From Leptodactylus fallax (taxonomy: Eukaryota; Chordata; Amphibia; Anura; Leptodactylidae), in the NCBI GenBank assembly GCA_947044405.1, contig CAMRHE010000355.1, positions 1,502,501 to 1,566,500 of the forward strand: a DNA stretch of 64,000 nt. Direction: 5' to 3'. Below, piece after piece: positions 21,875 to 33,559 of the stretch. Numbering within the stretch: the first letter of the stretch is position 1; each line of letters starts with the position of its first letter. The notes under the pieces are model-generated. The model saw only the letters and a list, made by a program, of their open reading frames with translations. It ran no database searches and was not told where the DNA came from. Both the position numbers and the translations under genes were made by a program.

Positions 21875-21919
21875 GTTTACATGGGTGGAAAAGTGTAAAC
21901 CCCCTAAGACTGAATACAC
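21158..21919 (-). CDS. unassigned 253-codon ORF, possible element relic
   Basis: An uninterrupted minus-strand frame, with nothing recognised in it. It has scattered Trp, Cys and Pro and no obvious signal peptide or membrane segment. It begins with MYSVLGGLHF outside the TTAA edge (21871-21874), so the annotated Met is probably not the true start; the plausible coding part is about 21158-21800. The C-terminus is proline- and glycine-rich (GGGPPPPGDLT). It overlaps the last bases of the 220-codon minus-strand ORF next to it, in another frame. An open frame this long is uncommon in this AT-rich window, which is the only reason to list it. It may be a fossil of an autonomous element's gene or chance. 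Confidence 0.25.
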   Translation of the reverse strand: MYSVLGGLHFSTHVNLKGLSGIEANSYTNLNTLPPAYFLNNIIYQKCIFTHIPGCDDMRLRYRFMVIIPVCITTQWGLVPRIKNSAAAGMWSVYSVAKAYCPVPEAISVHMLDWLSPQGRHAKEVYWKAVSKLNPDPWSGASFTSKGLWFYDNICPGEHLTVAPINSPDASGQGTCSEYTHVTVQSLEKVQTLIFLLKDGWGVNLGVYGLGISPQTLPYHRPDPTVIGRGIIKKKDSKRCREGGGPPPPGDLT

Positions 21920-22639
21920 ACAACTATAGTATAGTACACCTATATGTCATCCATAATCGGGGATCCACGAAAAGACTTGTGATCGCATACACTTGTATGG
22001 TTGAGTCTTTGCTACAAATACAGACAGGAATAGAACCTGCTCCATAGGTTGCTTTTTACATCCCAGACATCTATCTGTAAAAACTATGTGTATGGAGCCA
22101 TAGAAATAAATGTAAACACCACTCTCCAAAAAAATCAGCAGAGACCAAAGTGACCCCAATAAAAGCTGACCCTTGTGGTTGGATGCTCACCTTCAATAGC
22201 TGTGTGTATGACGCAGCACCTATAACTGAATGACAATTCCACTGGAAAACTGCTCGTGGAGTAAACCAAGACTGTAGAGTCCAAGACAATAAGTGAGCAA
22301 ATGTGTGATACAATGGGCTTTTTAAGCTCACTTATTGTCATAGAGATAAATAGGGCTATATACTAACCACTATTACAGACCATTCATTTTTTTTTGCAGA
22401 TTTTCAGGGGTGTTTCGACCCAAAGCCTGGAGTGGATTTAGCAAAAGGGAGAAGTGCTTGGGTCCCAGCAGTCCACCAGGAACAGGAAATCACCCAGGAG
22501 GCTGGAAGATGACACAGAGGGATGCTGCGAGGATGTCCAGGAGAAGTGAAGGAAGGTGTTTATAATTGTTTATTATGTTTCTGCGCCTCCACTTATTATT
22601 TCCTGAGGTCTGAAGAGACCACATAGTATAATAGTGGTT
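21920..22639. other. unassigned sequence
   Basis: No gene recognised. 22395-22440 contains 'tttcgacccaaagcctggag', faintly like part of the 28202 MITE. Minus-strand ORFs near 22.0-22.3 kb overlap one another in different frames and lack motifs. Confidence 0.35.
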
Positions 22640-22741
22640 CATGAATGATGACCCCCAAAGTTTTGGGTTCGGTTAAATCCAGAAACATTTGGAAATTAGG
22701 GTTGAATCCGGTTCGGTTCGATCTGGTTTGCTCATCTCTAA
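22640..22741. repeat. right-end fragment of the 'gatgagcgaa' MITE family
   Basis: 'ggtttgctcatctctaatgg' (22724-22743) is the complement of the 'agagatgagc' terminus. Inward lies 'gaatccggttcggttcgatc', typical of this family's AT/GC alternating ends. The left end is missing. Confidence 0.6.
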
Positions 22742-23588
22742 TGGTGGGTAGCGTGTACAATGGTATGTAAGTCTTTAGTAGCTTCATAATGCAAATCACA
22801 CGACCAGCCAATGAAATAGAAGCTCAAATCATATATGATGAAAAAGGGGAAATCTGGAAGGGTGTGTGTACAGGCTCTTGTGCTTGTGTTTTCTGGGCTG
22901 TTACTCCTAGAGCTCAAAGGTATAGAAAGCTCAGCGTATACATAGATACTTGTCCATCAACTTTATGGAAAAAGTCAGTGTGTACTGTTAGCTTGTTTAC
23001 TTACAGGGTTCAGTCAGTCATAAGTCAATCGCCATTCAAGCAATGGAAGTCACAGCCTGAAAGGAATGTTTATAGGTGTGTAGCCAGCACCTGTGGATAC
23101 CAGCACTTACACTACAGGGAAAGATAAAGGTTAAAAAATAGTTGTAATATGTCCAGCATAAACTATTATAAGATGGATTAGCATGTACATGGCCAGTTGG
23201 AAGATGATGACAAAGCCCTGGAGATGTTTAAGGCATTTTCTAGTTTTATATCAATAAAGCTTAAAATGTACCTCCAATTATTAGACTGGCCCACCAGAGT
23301 ACATGAGGATCTCTGGTGGACCCATATACAATATTAGGTCCAAGGATCTAATAGAAGTCAACCTCAATTGGATATGACATTGGTGCCTTACTACTAAGGT
23401 ATGTTTCTTATGGGTTGACAGATAACCAATAAGATCTTATGAAATGTTATACATATGCAATAAGAACACAAAATATACAATGTACTTAAAAGTGGACATG
23501 CACATAGTCTATGTACAGAGGGTAGCCCATCAGAATCACTGGAAGCAGTGGAAAAAGCAGGGTGAGCCGCTGAGTATGTCCCCTAGGT
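22742..23588. other. unassigned sequence
   Basis: No recognised gene. A 112-codon ORF at 22789-23127 lacks any family motif. The last 8 bases are the left target copy of the next hAT-like element. Confidence 0.35.
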
Positions 23589-23912
23589 CAGGGGGCCCCA
23601 ACTACCTCTCCGCGGACGAGGGATCAGGCCGTTGGGGGTCTGCTACCAGTCCGCGGGGCTGGCCTGGGTAAACGTGGCTCCCATCGCATTATGCCGGGAG
23701 CCGCGGCTCCTAGCATAGCTAATGGTGGGGACCTGGTCTACAACGCTGTACACTGAGGTCCCGCCAGCACAGCCCCTGTGTACAGCGCTGTTTAGCTTAT
23801 AACCCCACCCGCACATGACCAAAGCCCCGTCCCTAAACCTCCCGACCCACCCCCCCACTCCCTGCCCCACTCCCCTGCAGGGCCATGGCAGGGAGAAGGT
23901 TGGGGATCGCTG
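23589..23912. mobile_element. hAT-like non-autonomous element with 8-bp duplication
   Basis: It starts CAGGGGGCCCCAACTACC and ends 'aaggttggggatcgctg', with flanks CCCTAGGT (23581-23588) and CTCTAGGC (23913-23920), an 8-bp duplication with two mismatches. The 324-bp body is GC- and CpG-rich ('ccgggagccgcggctcc'). Its minus-strand ORF (23643-23936) reflects composition. No transposase. Confidence 0.85.
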
Positions 23913-23976
23913 CTCTAGGCAAGTACAGCAAGTCAAGAAGCCTCTCCGGAGATCTTGATCAGGGAATTCTATTCTT

Positions 23977-24350
23977 CAAAGCTAACCTGTCACCACTCCT
24001 GGCATGTTTGTTTTAGTAAATACTAGAATCCCCCATAAAATCCAATTCTATAGCATCTTTTCTTATTTGTTTCCATTCCTCTGTTATTCAACTAGAAATT
24101 TATGAATTAATTGACAAATACCTAGGGGCATGTCACTACATACCCTAGCTCTGTTAACACTGATCGTTCAGCATGAGAGCATTCAGGGACAAATCCCAAT
24201 TGGTAACACCCAGTTGCCAATTTATTAATACATTTCTAGGAGGAATACCAGAGGAAAAGTACAACACTATAATAAAACAGGCTTTCCAGAATAGTTATAG
24301 TATGGGCAGTACAGTTATTTACTAAGTCAGGTAGGGTGACAAGTCTATAA
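23977..24350. repeat. MITE related to 6299-6705, copy 2
   Basis: Begins near 'aaagctaacctgtcaccac', with 'tggcatgtttgttttagtaa', and ends around 'gtcaggtagggtgacaagtc'. Central motifs 'ggtaacacccagttgcc' and 'acatttctaggaggaatacc' match copy 1. Non-coding. Confidence 0.6.
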
Positions 24351-25885
24351 CTCAGCATACGATAATAGGGATCAGTCATTTTTTTGGAATTTTAAGGAAA
24401 GCCACACTAAAAAAAAAAAAAGAAGAAGATATTTATTTGCTTGCTTGGAATTCTTCTTGCTAACTTACATTTACTCATCAGCTAGCTCAGCACTGACGGT
24501 CACTGATGTTCATTGCAGTGGCATTTTCTATCAGGTTGACAATGCATTGTGATTAAACACATCTTGTTAGACAAGTTCAGGCTTCTCAGAGAGGTGTTGA
24601 TGTGACGTAAGAAACGTTCTTCGCAATCATTTCTCCGAATACAGAGGCAAGACCAGAGCACAGGAAGCAGCTGGTGACATCCTCCTTACTATGTACATTG
24701 CAATGCAGAAATTCTCTACTTTCCCACCCTGTTGTTGCCTCCCGGCATTTATTACAAATAAGAATTGCATACATTTCAAGTTCATTTTCTACAGATGTTG
24801 TACCTACATTCACTTGTCATTACAAATCCTATGTTATACATAATTGGATTCTCTGCCTGCTTGATAGCTGGCTTTCTTTCTGTGGTGTATGCTCTACATG
24901 CAACATCTATTGCCATGGCTTCACAGTCATATGTTGTGAGTGTGATAACACAAAGCAATGACAAGACTTCAGGTTATCAGCAAAACGAAAAAGCATAATG
25001 AGTGATCGACAAAATAAATGTATGCAGCAAACTTTAAAGAGATGCTCCCACTTAGGAGACCAAAGGATATACCATAAATGTGGGTTGGACATGCATCTGT
25101 CTCAAAAATGGGGGTCCCCGAACCACATCTTGCAGCTGCAACAAATGGAGAGTATGTTGTGCGTATACTGCTCTATCCATTCACTTCTGTGAGACTCCCA
25201 GAATTAGCCAGGCCTTCCTCCTTGGGTATTCTTAGAAGTACCACAGAAGTGAAGGAGAGACACACGTGCAGGGTACCGACCATTCACTGCAGCCGCAAGA
25301 CAGGATTGGGGACCCCTGTTCACCAGAGTTTTTCCCAAGAAAAACAAAAGTTTTCCACCCACTTGGTGAATCAGAGCTAGTTACATATAATCTTCCAAGG
25401 ACCATATCTATTGAGCAGATACATGGATTTTAAAAACAGAAATGGCAGATTGATCAGGGGCACAGCGAGAATCAAATGATGTGTGGCATTTAGCATTTTC
25501 TACCTGGTGAAAGACCCTCTTTAAAGACTGCTACAGTACACATGTATTGCTGTTAAGTAAAATAACTACTGTATCAGTTAACTTACCTTTTGCCCTTGTT
25601 CAGATTACTTATTACTGCTTTTTACAGTCACAGCAAAGTGGATATGGGATTCTACCAAATCCTACCACCACTTTGTGGAAAAATATGGGCAGCGGACACG
25701 CTATGATTTCCAAAACCATTGCAGTTTTGGAAATAGCAGCATGTCAATTATACCTACGGATATAGCCTAAAATGGATTTTCCATCAATCAACAAGAAGAA
25801 ACAAGAAAATTCCCACGGACAAGGTAGCGAAAGTTACAAATTCAATATTGAATGCTGAGGTTTTATTCATATATCAGTGTATTTG
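24351..25885. other. unassigned sequence with one MITE fragment
   Basis: 25625-25770 ('gcaaagtggatatgggatt' and 'agcatgtcaattatacctac') resembles the interior of the 57703-58019 MITE and is probably an eroded copy. 25025-25380 begins 'tttaaagagatgctccc', like a TTAA-family terminus, without a recognisable right end. The rest has no identifiable content. Confidence 0.4.
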
Positions 25886-26080
25886 TTAGGCTACATTCAC
25901 TTCAGTACTGGCTTCTATAGTCTTACCCCTTTATAGGGGCAGACGAATGGAAGCACTGGATGTATAAAATGATGGACAGCAACAGAGCCCAAAAGATCCT
26001 ATTGTCTATAGTGGGGTCCATAGGGATTGTGTTGTAGTGTCCATCATTTTGCCAGACAAGCAATGGGAAATATGCCTGTA
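25886..26080. repeat. half of a 'ttaggctacattcac' MITE
   Basis: TTA then GGCTACATTCACTTCAG (25889 on) matches the terminus seen in reverse at 38205-38224 and 53300-53313. Inverted motifs 'tccatcatttt' and 'aaaatgatgga' (about 25970-26050) give a dyad. The distal end is not clear. Confidence 0.5.
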
Positions 26081-27980
26081 AAGGTTACCTAACAATTCCT
26101 TAGAATATCTCTCAAAGTTCTTTGCATATACTTTGTTACATTTATGTCCATCTTCCCACAATCCCCCAAAAACTAAAATGTGCACTCACAAATAAACATG
26201 TTATGTAACATATTGGTATGCTGGAGGCAAGAAAACCTTCCTTAATCCCACATGGGGGGACATCATTGGCATTATACATATTGCGCATACACTAAGCTGT
26301 AATGTGTCTGTGTGCATAACTCTAACAAGTTACATTTACTTGACAATATTTGTTAAAACACAGTAAAATGGAAAGTTGCCAATGACCAGATCAATTCCTT
26401 ATACAATATGAAATGGAAATCGTCTTGGCTGCAGTTGACAACCTATTCATTTTTGTGTCTGCAGTCGTTCTTATAAATAATGTCCCAGATTGTCCATCAT
26501 ATTTGTTTTATTTCAAGCTTAAAAACAGTAACTGAGATGGAATTGGGGAAAGAGGTTCGGACATATAATTCACATACATTTTTAAATGCTAATATTTGTG
26601 TTCTACCATGTTCAGCTAAGGGTTGTCCACTCACAAAAAAATATTAGAAAAGTCCCTATTGGTATGACATAAGTTTCCGACCCATAGGAGTCTATTAAAT
26701 ATCATGCCTGAGTTCTGCTATGTCTTCCTGTCATGTGACAGGAACAAGTAGAGTCTCTTGTCATGGCATGAAATCCCATCTGCTGATCACATAACTTACT
26801 TTCCTGTACACCTGTCCCTTTAGATGGTCTATGAAGGTAGTTGGATTATCTATCTGAGGAAGCATGACTAGCAGAAGAGTACAGGAAATACCATCTTGTA
26901 CCTGCTACATCACCCTGCTTCTTCACCTAGTAAACCATGCACCCTCATGCTGTCCACATATTATTCTTCTGCTAGCATCGTCCCCTTAGACAGTTATCCC
27001 TACCATCTTTACATGACATTTCAGGGAGTGGCAATGGTTCAGAAAATATTACATATTCTGTTTTTTACCTTATTTTTCTTTGCTTTTCTTTTTCTCTGTA
27101 AAATAGTTTGCCAAAAAAATCTTCCATGGACAGTTCATGTAAGGATATATGTGTTTCCTAGTAGCACAACGTATGTGTACAATGTATATATTATGGAAAC
27201 TAATATTTCGGTACTTAAACAAGATATGACTTTTGCCTGGTCAGGAAACTTTATTGAGCCTCTGTCTTGTTTATGACTTGCATTAGTCATTACCTGCAAC
27301 AATTTGACTGACAGTTTTTTACTCAATTCAGAAAACAGATTGTTCTTTATTTCTCACATCCTACATAGCACCTTTATTTTTGCTCATCAGACACCCACTC
27401 AGTCAGTGAAGATACTGTATGCTGCTATAATTGTCTCTGATTTTACCTGCATCGGGATTAGAACTCTGAAATACCTTGTTTGTTTGTTTGGTGTTTGATC
27501 TTTATTTAAATTTTTAAAATTCTTATCAATGTTTTAAATTATCATCAAAAGAAACAGTTGTGCACCACACACAATGAGACATCAAATATACAGACAGGGA
27601 ATATGCAGGAAATAACATTACACTGCATAGCAAAAGAGAAAAATATGTACAGGACTTCCACACCTCCCTATCTTGGTACAAACACATTTCTTGACTTGCA
27701 AAATAAATCCATTAGAATGTGGAACCCTTTCAGAATTGGGAGTTATGAACTGTAAAAGAACCACAAGGGTAGGAAGGAGGCAAAGGGAAGATGAGATGTA
27801 GAAGTTATAAAAAAAGGGCCAAAAGGACCTCAGCATCTGTGGGCTGGGCTTCCAGAGGTTCATCCATGATCCGCAGGTATTTTGTAGCTGTAGTAAAGCA
27901 GTAAAACCAGGTTTTCTCAAATTGCGCACAGTTTCCTCAAGGATGAACATAGTAGGTCCTCCATTTGTTTGATCTCATTA
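26081..27980. other. unassigned sequence
   Basis: About 1.9 kb without a recognisable gene. A 126-codon ORF at 26896-27276 contains a Phe/Leu-rich run that could mimic a membrane segment, but no family is recognisable. A 110-codon minus-strand ORF at 27618-27950 (starting MFILEETVRNLRKPGF) reads somewhat protein-like and could be an old retroelement remnant. 27980-28120 begins 'taaagggaatctaccacc', a possible MITE end. Confidence 0.35.
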
Positions 27981-28201
27981 AAGGGAATCTACCACCTCCA
28001 AAAAGCATATTCAACTATTATTATATAGGTTCTGAATAAATTTAGGTGTGACCTTTTATAAAGGCTACACCCCGTGAAAAGGCTACCCCTCCTTTTGCTG
28101 TGAAATGCGATTCGCCAATCATCCACTGGGATTGACTTCAGAATTTTCAACATGGGAATGAAGTTTATGTTAAAGGTCTGATGAGCAGAATTCCTTCTTT
28201 A

Positions 28202-28407
28202 GTCTAAGGCACCACATTATGGAAATGCAGTGTTTTTTGTTGCGTTTTATTGAGCCAAAGTCAGGAGTGGCTTGAGAAGGAATGGAAAATATAAAGGAAG
28301 CACTTTCTTTCAGATGTTTCCCTTCTATTTAATCTACTCCAGACTCTGACTCAAAAAACCACAGTAAAATTTGCAACTCTGTGTATCTGCAACATGGGGC
28401 CTTAGCC
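28202..28407. mobile_element. MITE with 'ctaaggccccac' termini, TTA-flanked
   Basis: The left 'gtctaaggcaccacattatg' and right 'caacatggggccttagcc' are inverted repeats, with TTA on each side (28199-28201, 28408-28410). An internal dyad is seen around 'agccaaagtcaggagtgg' and 'ccagactctgactc'. Related to 57703-58019 and a fragment ending at 57521. The 3-bp TTA duplication suits PIF/Harbinger. Confidence 0.7.
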
Positions 28408-28429
28408 TTAAGGTTATAGATTGAGATGT

Positions 28430-29660
28430 GTGCGGTGGTTAGAAAAAAGAGCAGATCATCTGCTTAAGTTTGAAAGGTTAGCCCCTCATTATTGTCTCAG
28501 AGATGTTAGTGTTATCCTCCACGCTACGGAGAAAGGGATCCAAGAACATAACAAAGATCAAGTGAGACGATGGGCATCCTTGCTGTGTACCATTTTGTAC
28601 CATTAAAAGAAGAGGAGTAGGTGCTATTAAGCCCAAGTGGAATGTGTGAAATATAAGAATGTATCTGCACCATCATGGTGGGATCCAGGCCAAGATGTTC
28701 AAGGGTTCCGAGGAAAGGCCAGCTGGTGTTTTCTGCATCTGTGAACAGCACCACCATGGGGCACACTGTTGTGTTCATCCAAATGAATGAGGTCAAGGGC
28801 TTTGGTGGTGTTGTCTCTGGCCTCGCTAGTGGGGATAAATCTCATTTGGTTCAAATGTGTTATGATGAGCAAAAGTAGGGACGGGCTATCAGTGTTTTGG
28901 TGAAGAGTTTTAAATCTACATTTAAGTACACTAAAGGTAGACAGTTGGCAAAGAGATCCTTGCCCTTCTTCAGAATCACCACTATATGCTTTTTGGGAAA
29001 GTCCTTTGGTAGGGGCCTACCTAAAGTCACTGCCTTCAATGTTGAAAAAAGTGTCCTTAAATCTGCTTAAAGACTGATTTGTAGTTGTAGCCCTGGTATT
29101 TCCCTGACTGGGTGTTAAGCAATGCCACTGAGAGCCAGTGAGGAGACTGCTGAAAGGGAGAGCATGCCTGAGGAAAAAAGATAGTCTGTTATATCTACAG
29201 TGACAGGTGGTCTATGCGGGTTCAGTTTGTATAAGGAGATAAAATACTCCTGGAAATCCTCTGCTATGTGTGTCCAGGAAGTCACTTTTGATCCAGAGGG
29301 TGTGATAGCATGACGTACATATGTGGTCACCCCTTTGTTTCTATAGAGCAGTTGCTATGTTATTTCCAGGCTTATTGAATTTTCCAAAAATGCCCTATGC
29401 CATTTGACCAGGGCTTCCTTGGTTTTCAAAAAAGTGGGTGCAGTTATTCCCAGAGAAATTTGCAGGGCTTTGGATTCTGGCCAGTCTGTTAGTGAGGTTG
29501 GGATTAATGGTGGAGACAATCACATTGTCTTCTGTGTAAATGCTGGCTTTTCAAGGCTTGGATCCAGTCAGGCAAATCACAGGGTTGTACTCGCAGAAAG
29601 GCAAAGAGTGCAGAGAGGTCTTGTGAAGTATACATTGGTTACAGTGAACTGTTGTGCTTG
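28430..29660 (-). pseudogene. L1-type LINE ORF2 relic (reverse transcriptase region)
   Basis: Read on the minus strand, the order of motifs matches L1 ORF2. THIAEDFQEYFISLYKL lies near 29235-29280. DAENTSWPFLGTLEHLG (28690-28740) is the LDAEKAFDR-type region. NGTQQGCPSS, the NGTRQGCPLS-type region, is shifted in frame near 28560-28600. Finally ADDLLFF, the catalytic FADD box, has its ADD codons at 28455-28463. Several frameshifts and stops separate these blocks. The copy stops just past the catalytic box, so the 3' half is missing. The part above 29340 is less certain. Confidence 0.78.
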
Positions 29661-29940
29661 AGAACTAGGAAGTGAAAAGGGTTACTCCAGATATAGGGCA
29701 CCCCAGCCTCTCTGATTTTAGGGTGCTTTTGAGCCACCTCATTAGTAGTGTGGGAGCAGAGAGGTCTGGGAGAATCTGAAGAGGGTACCACTGAAGTCTA
29801 GTTGACCAATGGAACCCATTTGATGCATAATGCATTTTTTGAGTGTTTAACAATAAATTCTGCTTACAATATCCCAGGGTCTGGCTGAGTTGTGGGTCTA
29901 GGTCCAAGGACCTGTTCGACTGTATACAATTCTATATGAG
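29661..29940. other. possible 5' continuation of the L1 relic
   Basis: A minus-strand ORF (29665-29907) lies immediately upstream of the recognisable L1 blocks in the same orientation, and may be the end of the endonuclease region. No diagnostic residues are seen. Confidence 0.3.
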
Positions 29941-30925
29941 TGTCTGGTGGGTTTCATAAGATTTTATTAGAGATATATAATACTGTGGAGCTGGGAGCCT
30001 GCTAATACACACATTGATATGACTAGTATCACTGAATAAATTCCCCAATGTAAAGCTTAACCTTTATTGATATAAAGAAGTAAAAATAATAAAAAAAATA
30101 GGTGCAAGCAAACTATAGTGATAGTCAGGAATGGCCGTATTCGAGTGATAATCTGGCATCAAACTCAAATAATTGTTATTCGGACAGCTCTCTGACCCAA
30201 TTAAAATAATACATATGTCCCTGATACCAAGGGCGCCAAAGAAAAATCTACAGCAGTGGACAATATCAGAAGGCTAAGGTCGTCCCTACCACAGAAGAGC
30301 CACCACAACAAATATAATGACCTAACATGGGGTAAGAGGTAATAGATTATTCCCTAGTAGGACAGTTATGGTGGTCTGTGGAAGTAATGAAAAAAAAAAC
30401 CCTAAAATGAGCTGAAAAAGGAGGGAGTAGTTACCCTCTTAGAATTAGATACCCAAAGCCGCTGATAAACATGTTATAGATAGAGAGTGCTATCGTATAT
30501 ATCACACTGGACATGTGACCTGTCTTTAACTAGAGACAATATACTAGTCACCTACAGTGATAAAGTAGCAACCCTCAGACAACACCACTGACAATGGTCA
30601 AGGGTCAACATAAAGTAAATCAGCAAGGTCAAACAACCAACCACTCACAAGAGCTGTTTGAAACTGCCATGGCTAGAGGGCATTGTTAACAGATGTCAAT
30701 GGATTTAAGGCTCCTCTCTGTTAAGAGACAGTACAGCAGCCACCTCCAAAGTAACAACAAACTTCTCAAAGCATACCACTGGCAGCAACCTACAGTGAGG
30801 ATTAGGAGTAGACCCAAGGGGTTAATAAGAACGACCAAGCGCTGATAGTGGTGATTTCCACTCAACGCATTTCACCCCCCATCACCCTGAGGGATTATCA
30901 AGAGTGTAGAGATATGTGCAAAATA
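29941..30925. repeat. Penelope-type 3' region, degenerate
   Basis: The segment at 30860-30905, 'caacgcatttcac' followed by 'atcaccctgagggattatc', is the complement of the 'gaaacgcgtt' motif near the ends of Penelope-like elements. The rest of the 1 kb is A-rich, non-coding and otherwise unassigned. If the call is right, the element lies in minus orientation. No reverse transcriptase motif was found here. Confidence 0.45.
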
Positions 30926-31394
30926 AAGTTGTACAGTAATAACTGCAATTCCTGGAGCCTTGATGGTAAGCTCCGGTACACACAATAGCCTACACATTGA
31001 TAAGGCAATTTATTTTCTCCAAATCACCATGTTCCAAACCCATAGATTGTATAAGGAATTGTTAGGCAGAATGTTTTGTCTCAGGATGGACTATCCTTGT
31101 GTGCTGTCGTTTGCTGCTCTAGGACCCTTACACATAAGTCCAATTGTTCCACCATACAATGCTCTTCCTTTAGACATTGGTTCTGGCAATCATGGAGTCA
31201 ATCATGAAGATTCTGGTAGGAAGATTTTTAAGGGTCTCTACGAGGTCTGTTCAGGATAATTGCACCTCTTCCATTTGCCTGTTGGAGGTGACCAACCAGA
31301 GTGAGTAGGGGAGACCCCAGGGATTGGACTATCTGCTGGTGTCACCAGGGGTCTGGTGGAGTGGACACTGAAAGGGAGAGGAGATGCTGCTGGA

Positions 31395-32105
31395 TGCTAT
31401 GGTACAAGGAATTCCATAATGCTGCACCTCCCTACATTTCCTCCCTCGTCTCTGTCTATTGCCCAACCCGTGCTCTCCGTTCACTCAATGACCTAAGACT
31501 AACATCCTCGATTACCAGAACCTCCCACTCTCGTATACAAGATTTCTCCCAAGTTGCACAACTTCTCTGGAATGCTCTATCCCGGACTATCAGATTAACC
31601 CTAAATTTTTACAGCTTCAAGCTCAAACTAGACATATCTTTTCAGACAGGCCTATCACAACTCCTAATGTAAACCCTTCCATAGTTGCAATACCTAAACC
31701 GTACCCTCCTCTGTTCACGCTCCCATATTACCTTACAGGAAATTATGCCATTTCAGACTAACTTTATATGTTAAGGCACCATCTGCACGTTAAAGGACAC
31801 GACTGGTGACGGCTCATACAGCTTTATATATGTGTAATGACAGTAACCTCTATTACAAAATTGTCTGAACATTATATAAACAATGCTACCTCCGACGCCG
31901 TCCCTGCTACCTCTTGTGTCACCCCCTCTACCTCATAGATTGTAAGCTCTTGTGAGCAGGGCCCTCAGTCCCATTGTGTGAAATGACTATTTATTTGTAA
32001 TGTATCTTTTTTGTCTGTACTTGAACCCTACAAATTGTACAGTGCTGCGGAATATGTTGGGGCTATATAAATAAAATGTATTATTATTATTATTATTATT
32101 ATTAC
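31395..32105 (+). mobile_element. L2-type LINE, 3' end
   Basis: The ORF2 C-terminus reads YKEFHNAAPPYISSLVSVYC and PTRALRSLNDLRLTSSITRT, then LLWNALSRTIR, in one frame to 31672, matching the L2 family's C-terminal block. The 3' untranslated region contains 'gattgtaagctcttgtgagc' (31938 on) and 'gtgctgcggaatatgttggg', ending in (TTA)n at 32080-32103. It is 5'-truncated. Confidence 0.85.
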
Positions 32106-32264
32106 AATGACAGAGGATGCCACGGCCATGTTGGATTCTTCTAGTTGGAGGCTGCAGGCGGAGGAAGTGGCTTATGAAAGATGTCTGTGAGGGCTATGGC
32201 GTAGTTTTAGAGTTTCTCCATCGGATCCAGAAGAGGTAGGTCAAGAACTATTCTGTCAATGTCT

Positions 32265-32330
32265 GTAAAGCGCTGCGGAATATGATGGCGCTATATAAGT
32301 AATCATAATAAATAAATAATAATAAATTCT
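32265..32330 (+). repeat. L2/SINE 3' tail fragment
   Basis: 'gtaaagcgctgcggaatatg' and 'ggcgctatataagtaat' followed by an (ATAA)n tail: only the last 65 bp of an L2-tailed element. The same tail ends the SINE at 45747-46006. Confidence 0.75.
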
Positions 32331-33136
32331 GGTGGTCATGATGTTGCTGTAACTATCACAGGTGGGAGCGCCAGGCACACACATCTACTACTCTTCTTGC
32401 ATGTTGAGATTATGCCCTCTGGTGTTTGTTCTTTGTACAAGCAACTTCATAGTCCTCAGGGCAAACTTTACTCTCCTGCTGGGTTTGATATTTTTCAACC
32501 TATATTTATATCCTCTCTAAACTTCCTTGTTTATTGTATAATTAAGGTTCCTTTACAGGCAATAATTTTACAAACCATGATTAAATTATCAGAGGATGAA
32601 AAATTGTTAGCAATTTTATGACAAACATTTTCATTGGGATGATTCATTACTTAATGGTAACAATTTTGGTGATCTAAGGTAGTAAAGGTGTTAATATAAA
32701 GGTAATATTGATCACCTGGCACAATATTTATGGTGTGGAAACCAACAGACAAAAAAATAAATAAAAACTATACACTCTAATAATGGGACAAGGAAAGAAA
32801 TACAATACACACAAATTTTAGAGTCTGTTTTGATGCTACATGTGGATGAAACTCTGTCAGCGTTGCCAATAATCACATGATTACATAGGTTTGTAGAGCA
32901 GTTGTTGTTGCATACTTAGACACTTCTGTCTAAATTTACATCGCCTATTGGTTGGCTTAGTTTGTGCCAAATTTTGAGCTAAAATTGTGGTGCACATTGG
33001 TACATTTGAAGCCATGCGCCTTTATCACTAAGCCAAGTCCCTTTTCTCTAGTTCAAATTGAGACATAATTCTGGTGCATTTAGCTACACAAATCTCGCAT
33101 TATTGTCACTTTTATTCTCTTTTCAAGCTACAGTAA
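32331..33136. other. unassigned AT-rich sequence
   Basis: No gene or repeat recognised; runs of A near 32745-32770. Confidence 0.4.
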
Positions 33137-33229
33137 TGTGCAGGAGCATAACTAGTAAAACCTGGGCCCTATAGCAAACTTTTGACTTGGGGTCCAACGC
33201 CCCCATACAGCATAGCGCTTCATTCCTGG

Positions 33230-33557
33230 CACCCACACAGTAAAATGCCCCCTTTACTGGCCCCCACACTGTAAAATGCTTCCTTTATTGGTCCCTGCAT
33301 AGTATAACACAAACATAATGTCCCACACTGGACCCTTCATCAAATATAATGTCCCATAGTGGCTCCACCACAGAGTATAATATCCCACAGTGGCCCCTTC
33401 ACACAGTATAATGTCCTATAGTGGCCTCCATACAGTATAGTATCCCACAGTGGCCCCTTCACACAGTATAATGTCCTATAGTGGCCTCCATACAGTATAA
33501 TGTCCCACAGAGGCCCCTTCACAAAGTATAGTATCCCATAGTGGCCCCTCCACACAA
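33230..33557. repeat. minisatellite with alternating 31/29-bp units
   Basis: The unit 'cagtataatgtcccatagtg' plus 'gcccctccaca' repeats about ten times. The spacing of 'agtata' alternates 31 and 29 bp in the best-conserved part (33374, 33405, 33434, 33465), making a 60-bp higher-order repeat. Because 60 is divisible by 3, frames stay open, which explains the 100-codon minus-strand ORF. Confidence 0.85.
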
Positions 33558-33559
33558 TA

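Noticed and set aside
26896..27276. 126-codon ORF with a hydrophobic run, possible small membrane protein
   Set aside because: The hydrophobic segment coincides with a T-rich tract and there is no promoter, splice or family evidence.
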